Below, one piece after another: positions 1 through 4,815 of a DNA stretch of 6,625 nucleotides. The notes beneath the pieces are model-generated. The model was given only the letters and a program-made list of their open reading frames with translations, searched no databases and had not been told where the DNA came from. The position numbers and the translations under genes are program-made. Source of the stretch: Elusimicrobiota bacterium (GTDB taxonomy: Bacteria; Elusimicrobiota; Elusimicrobia; UBA1565; UBA9628); assembly GCA_028871595.1 (NCBI GenBank), contig JAGWMT010000178.1, forward strand, positions 1 through 6,625. Direction: 5' to 3'. The first letter of the stretch is position 1, and the number at the start of each line of letters is the position of its first letter.

Positions 1-1
1 G

Positions 2-145
2 AAGAAGCACTGGCAGGTCGAGATCAAGCGCATGCTGACCAGCGGCCTCAAGTTCGAGCTCGACGCGCTGGCCAACAAGGACTTCCAGTACCTGACCAAG
101 CAGTACCTGCCGCGCAAGCTCAAGGACAAGGACTGGCTGGACTGA
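2..145 (+). CDS. top6A: DNA topoisomerase VI subunit A (Spo11/Top6A-like), C-terminal fragment
   Basis: This is a 47-residue C-terminal piece, open at the left window edge and ending in TGA at 143-145. It starts with a KKHWQVEIKRML helix. It continues through a segment like the end of Topo VI A / Spo11 family proteins: an ALANKDFQYLT stretch, then a QYLPRKL motif and a short charged tail ending KDKDWLD. In the family, this end follows the Toprim domain and packs into the A-subunit dimer. The catalytic Tyr and the Toprim acidic residues would lie outside the window. The full enzyme is an A2B2 type IIB topoisomerase that passes one duplex through another using ATP. The B subunit gene is expected next to it but cannot be seen. 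The assignment rests on recognising the ALxxKxFxxLxxxYLPxKL pattern over a short stretch, so moderate confidence is appropriate. Confidence 0.72.
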   Translation, partial: KKHWQVEIKRMLTSGLKFELDALANKDFQYLTKQYLPRKLKDKDWLD

Positions 146-174
146 TTCCACTGGCGTAAAGAGGCTTCCGGGGT

Positions 175-180
175 TATACT
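175..180 (+). promoter_or_regulatory. Possible -10 element (TATACT) upstream of the 223-852 gene
   Basis: TATACT lies in the 77-bp gap between the Topo VI tail and the next gene. A 17-bp spacer puts the -35 at TGGCGT (152-157), a poor match. The local sequence GGGGTTATACTCGG resembles GGGGGCATACTTCGG at the better promoter near 972, which is the main reason for listing it. It is weak evidence alone. Confidence 0.3.
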
Positions 181-222
181 CGGCAAGACGTCACCCTGGC
201 CCAGGAGCAGGCGCGGGCACGC

Positions 223-852
223 ATGACCGCGCTGATGCGGGATCCGGACTGGACGTCCGCGTCCCCCGCCGGAACCTTCGCCACCTTCAGCCGGGCGGGC
301 GCCGCTCCGAATCCGGCGTTCGCGAAAGTCTTCAAGGCGCGTGCGGCGCCGACCCGGGAGGTCATGCAGGCCGTCGCGGCGAACATGGGCGTCCCGCTGA
401 AGACGATGCCCAAGGGCGTGCGCCTGGCCGGCCGCAATTCACTGGGCCGCGACATTGAGGCGGGCGGCGTGCTCCCGAACCCCGGCAAGGCCCTGGACGA
501 CGGGACCATCACCGGGACGGGCGCGCATCTGCTCCGCGACGGCTCCCCGCACATGGTGTCGGTGGCCGACCGCCTCACCGGCGGCGCGGTCCTCTTGATG
601 ACCGGCTATGCCGACGCGCACCGCGTGAAGAAGACGCTGTCGGGCGTCATGTACGAGTTCGAGCAGGTGGCCGACGCCGCGAGGATTCCCCCCACGCGCG
701 AGGTGTTCACCGACGTGCTCACCCAGGGCGAGACCGTCGTTCCCCAGGCGGAAGGCGCCGACATGATCCTGGCGGAACTGGACGCCATGCCGCACAACGG
801 GACCATGCGCGTCGAAATTTCTTCCGAGGCCGACGTCCACATCCGGCGCTGA
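223..852 (+). CDS. Conserved-looking hypothetical protein, 209 aa
   Basis: I do not recognise this family. Codons strongly favour G or C in the third position across the whole frame, supporting real coding, whereas the antisense reading gives Arg/Gly-rich shadow protein. There is no signal peptide or membrane segment; it looks like a soluble cytoplasmic alpha/beta protein with a hydrophobic stretch near residues 121-130 (GGAVLLMTGY). The start is uncertain. ATG 223 has no well-spaced ribosome binding site: the nearest AGGAG is at 203-207, about 15 nt upstream. The frame stays open back to about 160 with plausible helical coding (TLAQEQARAR), but contains no ATG, GTG or TTG there, so the N-terminus may be eroded. 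The last codons (EADVHIRR, TGA) lie in repeat R1 and recur at 2748-2774 as ENGVHIRR with TAA. It reads away from the Topo VI tail in the same direction and converges on the glycosyltransferase remnant. Confidence 0.7.
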   Translation: MTALMRDPDWTSASPAGTFATFSRAGAAPNPAFAKVFKARAAPTREVMQAVAANMGVPLKTMPKGVRLAGRNSLGRDIEAGGVLPNPGKALDDGTITGTGAHLLRDGSPHMVSVADRLTGGAVLLMTGYADAHRVKKTLSGVMYEFEQVADAARIPPTREVFTDVLTQGETVVPQAEGADMILAELDAMPHNGTMRVEISSEADVHIRR

Positions 853-919
853 GTCTCTATCCGCGTCAAGAAAAGCCGTGGGCGAATGATCGGAAATACC
901 ATTCGTCGTCGTGACGACG
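826..919 (+). repeat. Direct repeat R1, copy 1 (partner 2748-2841)
   Basis: These 94 bp align without gaps to 2748-2841 at an offset of 1922, with 14 mismatches (about 85% identity). The repeat spans the last codons and stop of the 223-852 gene, a 13-bp gap, and the terminal codons of a minus-strand glycosyltransferase. It is therefore a duplicated convergent gene junction and does not look like a mobile element end. No inverted terminal repeats were seen. Confidence 0.9.
866..919 (-). pseudogene. Glycosyltransferase family 2 remnant, last ~17 codons only
   Basis: On the minus strand this encodes RRHDDEWYFRSF followed by AHGFS and TGA (866-868). That is nearly identical to the end of the larger decayed glycosyltransferase at 2788-3303 (THGFS). 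Related enzymes often finish in an Arg-rich helix then D-D/E-W-F/Y-F. No coding similarity to the family extends right of about 919; the sequence passes directly into R3 and then the promoter of the next gene. The rest of the gene has been lost here. Assignment depends on comparison with the longer copy. Confidence 0.65.
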
Positions 920-940
920 GGGGGATAAATCAAGGGAGAC
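913..940 (-). repeat. Direct repeat R3, copy 1 (partner 4604-4629), orphan promoter segment
   Basis: The sequence GACGACGGG, a variable spot, then AATCAAGGG and GAC occurs here and at 4604-4629, with a 2-bp length difference. At the partner site it contains the -35 (TTGATT on the minus strand) of the metalloprotease promoter. The same hexamer survives here at 928-933, but no -10 or gene follows it, only the 17-codon glycosyltransferase remnant. It therefore looks like a stranded promoter left by a deletion. Confidence 0.6.
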
Positions 941-948
941 AGCCGTCC

Positions 949-977
949 TTGACAGAGCGCGCCGGCGGGGGCATACT
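949..977 (+). promoter_or_regulatory. Sigma70-type promoter for the 988-2508 gene
   Basis: A perfect -35 TTGACA (949-954) is followed by exactly 17 bp and a -10 CATACT (972-977), which matches TATAAT at four of six positions. Transcription would begin near 983-985, only a few bases before ATG 988, leaving no room for a ribosome binding site. It lies just right of the R1/R3 fusion, so the downstream gene carries its own promoter. Confidence 0.75.
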
Positions 978-987
978 TCGGAATACC

Positions 988-2508
988 ATGAACCCGTCCA
1001 TCTTGGCCGCCGTTTTCCTGATTTACGCGGCATCGTCTTGGTCCGAGACCACTCCGTTGGATCAGGCGCGCGCGTCCTACCTCGCTCATGAAGTCGGCCA
1101 GCGGACTCTCGACGAGTCATTTCTGCCGTCGGACGCGCGGGCCTCCGGCGAATTTCTGTCCGCCCTCGCGGCGGCGCGCGACGTGCAGATCGGCTGCGCC
1201 CGGCCATGCGCCGCGCCCGCCGAGGTCGAGATTTACCGAGAGAAAGTCCGGCTGGCGGCGATCAAACTCGGCTTCTCCGGCTCGGACCTCGTCAAGATCG
1301 ACCAGCACTACCTGCCGAAGGGCAAGCCGCGCCTCCGGCAATCCGCGGACGACGGGAAGGACGCCGCGGCCCGCCGGCTTGAGGCGGAAGCCGTGCGGCG
1401 CCTGCTCGCCCAGCGAACCCTCTCCGCGCCGATGCGCGCCGCCATGACGCGGAAAGCTCAATCCCTCGCCGCCGCCCTCGGCAGAACGACCGAAATAGGA
1501 GCAGGCGGAGGAGGAGCCGCCGTCGCGCCGGGAGCCCGGGGCGCGCCGGCCGCTCGGACGCTCGCGGAGCTCAACGCGCTGCCCGACGCCCGCCTGCCGC
1601 TCTCGTTGGCGACGAGCGCCAAGGCCCCGCCCGCGCCCGGCCTGAGCCGGGAGGATCTTTCCGCCGCCGCGCGTTCCGCCTCGTCCGCGAACGGTCCCGC
1701 CGCCGCTGTCGAGAAGACCCCGTCCCGGCCGAGCGACGGCGCGCCTGCGCCGCGGGCGCGCAACCCCGCGCATCGGGAGCCGGACGGTTTTCAGGCCAAG
1801 GGGGCCTCAGCGAAAAATCGGTACCCACCGGTTCTCGGAGACACCAAGTGCCGGCTGATCTTCAACATGGTGCAAGACGAGAAGCGCTACGGGAACGTGC
1901 GCGCCGCGACGATGTGGAGCATCACCTTTCCCGGCGAAAAAAAAATGGGCAACCACTTCACCAATCCCGTTCCGTACGACAATCTCACGCCGACGGCCGC
2001 CGGAGACATCGACCTGGATTGGTATATGGACCTGACCGTCGGCGCGGGAGGCCTGCCGAATATCCCCGGCAAATCGCTCGCCGTCCAGGAACTATATTTG
2101 AACATGAAAGGCGCCTGGGAAGGCGTGACCGCGATCGGCTCGCTGTTCGGTCTCTACAAGGAGTCGAACGACGCGAAATATCATTTTGAAAAACCATACG
2201 ACGACCCGGGGGAGAATGTCGCGGTCGCGGCGGTGGGGAAGGGGCTAAAGATCGCCGACTTGTTTCCGGAGCCGTGGTTTCGGGCCAATTGCCTTTCTCT
2301 TTATTCGGTCAAGCAGTACGTAGACCGGCGCCGCAAAGAGGAGAGAGTCCGCGCGTTGCTGAACGGCCGCCCCCCCATGAGCGCCGAGGCCATCGCGAGG
2401 ACCTTGGGGCTGAGCGCTGGCACCGTGCGCGAGTTGATCGACGACATGGACGGCAAAGAGCTGCAGGCATCGGGACAGCCCGCGAGCGACGCGATCAAAA
2501 ACCGGTGA
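988..2508 (+). CDS. Secreted-looking protein with Ala/Pro-rich linker and C-terminal HTH-like segment, 506 aa
   Basis: I do not recognise this family. ATG 988 was preferred over ATG 886 because it gives a good signal peptide (MNPSILAAVFLIYAASSWS) and sits just after a strong promoter; the earlier start runs through the promoter and the repeat. Residues 20-165 are mostly helical and charged, with a CARPC pair at 70-74. Residues 170-270 are Ala/Pro/Gly-rich and probably a disordered linker. Residues 278-440 look globular, with aromatic motifs such as DLDWYMDLTV (342-351) and DLFPEPWFRANC (424-435). Residues 464-487 (MSAEAIARTLGLSAGTVREL and on) resemble a DNA-binding helix-turn-helix, odd for an exported protein. 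A run of nine A at 1937-1945 encodes the E-K-K stretch near residue 318. The gene fills the interval between R3 and the speA-tail fragment and probably arrived as an insertion. No enzymatic motif was seen. Confidence 0.75.
   Translation: MNPSILAAVFLIYAASSWSETTPLDQARASYLAHEVGQRTLDESFLPSDARASGEFLSALAAARDVQIGCARPCAAPAEVEIYREKVRLAAIKLGFSGSDLVKIDQHYLPKGKPRLRQSADDGKDAAARRLEAEAVRRLLAQRTLSAPMRAAMTRKAQSLAAALGRTTEIGAGGGGAAVAPGARGAPAARTLAELNALPDARLPLSLATSAKAPPAPGLSREDLSAAARSASSANGPAAAVEKTPSRPSDGAPAPRARNPAHREPDGFQAKGASAKNRYPPVLGDTKCRLIFNMVQDEKRYGNVRAATMWSITFPGEKKMGNHFTNPVPYDNLTPTAAGDIDLDWYMDLTVGAGGLPNIPGKSLAVQELYLNMKGAWEGVTAIGSLFGLYKESNDAKYHFEKPYDDPGENVAVAAVGKGLKIADLFPEPWFRANCLSLYSVKQYVDRRRKEERVRALLNGRPPMSAEAIARTLGLSAGTVRELIDDMDGKELQASGQPASDAIKNR
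1937..1945 (+). other. Nine-adenine homopolymer inside the 988-2508 gene
   Basis: The codons read GGC GAA AAA AAA ATG. It is a notably long A run for GC-rich coding DNA. A one-base slip to the -1 frame would change the C-terminal third and stop at 2187-2189, removing the HTH-like segment. It could be a slippage or phase-variation site, or simply a chance Lys-Lys pair. Confidence 0.5.
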
Positions 2509-2522
2509 AGCGCCACGCGCGC

Positions 2523-2547
2523 GGGCGCCGGCTTCGAGTTCCGGCCC
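2523..2547 (+). terminator. Possible hairpin after the 988-2508 gene
   Basis: GGG plus CCGG (2523-2531, with a two-base bulge) can pair with CCGG plus CCC (2541-2547) around a 9-base loop, 15 bp after the stop. There is no T run after it, so an intrinsic terminator is not demonstrated. It lies between convergent readings, where such a hairpin is common. Confidence 0.25.
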
Positions 2548-2557
2548 TGAAGAGCGA

Positions 2558-2702
2558 TTAGGCGACCGTTTCGGTGGGCTTGGCGGCCGGCGCGTGGCCG
2601 TTCGTACCGGCGGGGACCGCGTCGGACGCGCGGCGCTTGGGCGTGTTCTCGTCCACCCCGGGCAGATGGTCCACGTAGGTGTACTCGGTGAGGACCGCCT
2701 CG
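2558..2702 (-). pseudogene. speA: Detached 3' end of speA (repeat R2, copy 1; partner 4671-4815)
   Basis: The minus strand encodes the last 47 residues of arginine decarboxylase plus the stop: EAVLTEYTYVDHLPGVDENT, then a Pro/Ala-rich tail ending KPTETVA. It aligns gap-free to 4671-4815 at an offset of 2113. All 12 mismatches fall in the 63 bp at the gene's 3' end, while the 82 bp at 2621-2702 are identical. Most mismatches are synonymous; replacements are limited to Ala/Val, Thr/Ala and Gly/Ala changes in the tail. The piece lacks every catalytic region. An upstream ATG on the minus strand (2762-2764) would add 20 unrelated residues and give a 68-aa frame, which I regard as accidental. It marks one breakpoint of the proposed tandem duplication. 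Confidence 0.9.
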
Positions 2703-2747
2703 CCTGAAGGGCCGAAAGAGCCCAGCGAAAGGCCGAAAGCCCCCCTA
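2703..2747. other. Junction filler between the two duplicated units
   Basis: These 45 bp separate the truncated speA tail from R1 copy 2 and match neither parent. They contain two near-repeats of GGCCGAAAG (from 2710 and from 2731). The first is part of GGGCCGAAAGAGCCC (2709-2723), which can form a 4-bp stem. This resembles filler DNA at an old rearrangement breakpoint. Confidence 0.5.
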
Positions 2748-2841
2748 GAGAACGGCGTCCACATCCGGCGTTAAGTCTTTATCGGGGTCAAGAAAAACCG
2801 TGGGTAAATGATCGGAAATACCATTCGTCATCGTGCCGCCG
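2748..2841 (+). repeat. Direct repeat R1, copy 2 (partner 826-919)
   Basis: It begins with the last codons of the 223-852 gene (ENGVHIRR and a TAA stop at 2772-2774) but has none of that gene's body upstream. It runs through the stop codon of the glycosyltransferase (2788-2790). Unlike copy 1, the glycosyltransferase similarity continues to the right, to about 3303. Confidence 0.9.
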
Positions 2842-3303
2842 AAGCGCTGAAAGTTCTCGACGGCGGACTTCGAAATCGCCCGCCGCCAACTGCGCCAAGG
2901 CCGCGGGAAACTCGGTGTGACGACGGAAGGCATCGATGACCCGCTCGGCTCGATGCGGGGAAAAATGAACGAAGGCCACGCGCAGGGCGTTGTGAATGAC
3001 ACCTCAGGGACGACCAGAAGGCGATAGCCCAACAGGTTGAACCGTATGCTCATCTCGATGTCGGACATGCCCCAGGTGCTCATCCCCGGGTCGAACCCGC
3101 CGGTACGGACAAACGTATCCTTCCGCATTGCGAGGAAGCAGCCGGGGACGATTGGCACGCGGTACGGATCCACCCGCGGCGAGGAAGCCATTCAGTGGAA
3201 AGGTCCGCCGCCTTCAATCGCAGACCATATCCCTTCACCTTTGAATCGCCCATTACCGACACGCACGGAGCGACGGCGCCGACGCCCGATATAACAGGAG
3301 TCC
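2788..3303 (-). pseudogene. Glycosyltransferase family 2 pseudogene (C-terminal half, frameshifted)
   Basis: Three minus-strand pieces in different frames join into one family 2 (GalNAc-transferase-like) C-terminal half. The first (about 3303-3180) includes GYGLRLKAADLSTEWLPRRG. The second (about 3180-3000) includes VDPYRVPIVPGCFLAMRKDT, GGFDPGMSTWGMSDIEMSIR and LLGYRLLVVPEV; the G-G-F-D and W-G-x-x-D-x-E motifs are typical of the acceptor and divalent-metal side of these enzymes. The third (about 3000-2788) begins VIHNALRVAFVHFSP and ends EWYFRSF with a stop. The first joint is a small frameshift near 3170-3182. At the second, near 2995-3003, PEV passes directly into VIHNALR, so roughly 17-20 residues that normally carry an H-x-F-R-x-x-x-P-Y element appear deleted. 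The N-terminal half with the DXD motif is missing and the metalloprotease gene begins where it should continue. This is a dead gene. Confidence 0.75.
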
Positions 3304-3332
3304 CGTTACGACGCAATTCGCGACCAGTGCTA

Positions 3333-4577
3333 TCAGTGCACAAGCCCGCTCGCGCGCAGAATTACGAAAACGCGTGCGAAATGCTCCGGAAGAACGCGAC
3401 CGCCTGGAGAGCTCATGATGCTCGCCGGAAGCTCAACGACGGAAATGCTCCGATCCGCGGAATCGTAACTTTCGACGTAGTCGTCTTCCAGCCCCAGTAA
3501 ATGTCCGAACTCGTGGGCAGGAGCTGAATGTCCGAATCCGCGCCCAAGAACCAGCTTGCCGCCCCCCGCGTGCGTGACCGAGTCTCCGCCGTCGATCAAA
3601 CGAAGCGCGTCTGATGGGAATTCACCGCCCGGCGCCAATGGAACGAATTCGACGCTCGTCCGCCAGCCGGCTCGACGGCCATCAAGAGTCCATTCACCCC
3701 GCCAGGCGGACTCGATCGAACTCTTGACCTCCGCGAGGACCGCGGGGTCGCGAATGTCGGTCGCGAACCGCGCCGTCAAAACGAAAACGCCTGCCTCCGA
3801 CCGTAACCGGATACCCCCATGAGTCGAGACTTCTTCAGAGCGATGTGGCCGCTGGTCGACGAACGAGCGGCGCAGGGCATACCCGGAGAAGCGCTCCAAC
3901 ATCTTCCGCCAATAAACCCGGCGTGATTCAAGCCTGGCGCCCAGAGCGCGCGCAGCATCCGGGCGATTGCTCGCCTCGGCCTTATCAAACTCCGCGCCTG
4001 CCTCGTCGATTTCAGTCCCGAGGCCCGCCAAGGTCGTCCGGTTTGAGAGGAGGGGACGGACGGATTCCGGGAGACGAGGCGACGCCACGGCACGCCGTTG
4101 AGCGGCCGTCCCAACGTCAATGGCCCGAAAGCGAGATTCAAGAACAGATCGCTTCTGCTCGACGCGACGAACATCATCCATCTCCCGCAAGAATGATCCG
4201 TCCGTCAAACGCGCCCGGGTGTCCTCGGCCATTTTGCGCTCAGTAACGGGCAATCGACCGTCAGTCGACATCGAGGACAGAAACGCGGCGTAGTCCACGG
4301 AGAATCGTTCTATGAATTCCGGACGCTTGAACTGCGTGGAATGGTCGGATTCGATCCGCGCAAGACTATCGTACATCGAATACAGCATGGGCTCTGTGAG
4401 TTCGGGTCGATTCTCCAAACGACTCAGGGCCGTTTTGCCTTCTCCTTGGACAATCATCGACAGCTCGGCGCCGAAAAAAAGGCCTTGCGTGACGGATCGC
4501 GAGTATTCTCCTCCGGCTATCGCGTATGTCGGCAGGAACGTCAGGAGCGACAATAGCCCGCGGCCCAGAATTCCCAT
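3333..4577 (-). CDS. Secreted metzincin-like zinc metalloprotease, 414 aa
   Basis: A signal peptide covers residues 1-22 (LLSLLTFLPTYAIAGG core). Residues 40-240 form a long, charged, helix-rich region that may be a propeptide or inhibitory domain. The catalytic domain follows from about 262: a strand/helix fold, then HEFGHLLGLEDDY at 355-367. This is the zinc motif HExxHxxGxxD with H355, E356, H359, G362 and D365, so the third ligand is probably Asp, as in snapalysin-type enzymes. SIMSS (386-390) supplies a plausible Met-turn. The predicted role is an exported, zinc-dependent endopeptidase; the substrate is unknown. The ATG at 4575-4577 is preceded by GGGGGGA and a promoter. Third codon positions are less strictly G/C than in speA, suggesting a different origin. 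It ends 30 bp before the recognisable glycosyltransferase remnant on the same strand. Confidence 0.82.
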   Translation of the reverse strand: MGILGRGLLSLLTFLPTYAIAGGEYSRSVTQGLFFGAELSMIVQGEGKTALSRLENRPELTEPMLYSMYDSLARIESDHSTQFKRPEFIERFSVDYAAFLSSMSTDGRLPVTERKMAEDTRARLTDGSFLREMDDVRRVEQKRSVLESRFRAIDVGTAAQRRAVASPRLPESVRPLLSNRTTLAGLGTEIDEAGAEFDKAEASNRPDAARALGARLESRRVYWRKMLERFSGYALRRSFVDQRPHRSEEVSTHGGIRLRSEAGVFVLTARFATDIRDPAVLAEVKSSIESAWRGEWTLDGRRAGWRTSVEFVPLAPGGEFPSDALRLIDGGDSVTHAGGGKLVLGRGFGHSAPAHEFGHLLGLEDDYVESYDSADRSISVVELPASIMSSPGGRVLPEHFARVFVILRASGLVH

Positions 4578-4581
4578 GACT

Positions 4582-4588
4582 TCCCCCC
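4582..4588 (-). promoter_or_regulatory. Ribosome binding site of the metalloprotease gene
   Basis: On the minus strand GGGGGGA ends four bases before the ATG at 4577. It is purine-rich and close, and it fixes this ATG as the start that also yields the signal peptide. Confidence 0.6.
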
Positions 4589-4594
4589 GCTAGG

Positions 4595-4622
4595 AGTGTA
4601 ACCGACGACGGGTATTAATCAA
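4595..4622 (-). promoter_or_regulatory. Promoter of the metalloprotease gene
   Basis: On the minus strand a -35 TTGATT (4622-4617), a 16-bp spacer and a -10 TACACT (4600-4595) precede the gene. The transcript would begin near 4588, giving a leader of only about 11 nt that holds the ribosome binding site. The -35 lies inside R3. Confidence 0.55.
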
Positions 4623-4629
4623 GGGGGAC
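4604..4629 (-). repeat. Direct repeat R3, copy 2 (partner 913-940)
   Basis: This is the same GACGACGGG ... AATCAAGGG ... GAC segment as at 913-940, here in the speA to metalloprotease intergenic region. It is a short, gapped match and would be weak alone. Its position fits the order predicted by R1 and R2. Confidence 0.6.
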
Positions 4630-4659
4630 GATGACGGACGGACTTTTTAGATCCCCCCC
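4623..4659 (-). terminator. speA: Possible speA terminator hairpin
   Basis: About 12 bp after the speA stop, a run of seven G on the minus strand (4659-4653) can pair with five C (4627-4623) across a long loop of about 25 bases. TTGATTAAT follows, only mildly T-rich. The arm overlaps the start of the metalloprotease promoter. The stem is simple and the loop long, so this is a weak call. Confidence 0.3.
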
Positions 4660-4670
4660 GAGCGAGCTTA

Positions 4671-4815
4671 TTAAGCGACGGTCTCGGTCGGCTTGACGGC
4701 CGGCGCGTGGCCGTTGGCCGCCGCCGGGACGGCGTCGGACGCGCGGCGCTTGGGCGTGTTCTCGTCCACCCCGGGCAGATGGTCCACGTAGGTGTACTCG
4801 GTGAGGACCGCCTCG
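4671..4815 (-). repeat. speA: Direct repeat R2, copy 2 (3' end of intact speA; partner 2558-2702)
   Basis: These are the last 47 codons and stop of the long speA gene, duplicated at 2558-2702. The right boundary of the match (4815) is inside the coding sequence, and the reading continues here as VDRY while the fragment passes into junction filler. Confidence 0.9.

Noticed and set aside
439..1089. Minus-strand frame of 216 codons over the 223-852 gene
   Set aside because: It crosses the repeat and the 949-977 promoter and looks like an antisense shadow. Its NGISDH segment is the glycosyltransferase tail read in the wrong frame.
1471..1760. Ala/Pro-rich stretch as a repeat array or CRISPR-like structure
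   Set aside because: No regular period or spacer pattern; it reads as a low-complexity linker within the 988-2508 protein.
826..2841. R1 copies as insertion-sequence ends or attachment sites
   Set aside because: No terminal inverted repeats, transposase or integrase, and the repeat corresponds exactly to a convergent pair of gene ends.
2745..3191. Minus-strand 148-codon frame as an intact gene
   Set aside because: Only its first third (GGFD and WG-SD-E motifs) is glycosyltransferase sequence; after about 3000 the true family reading is in another frame, so it is part of a pseudogene.
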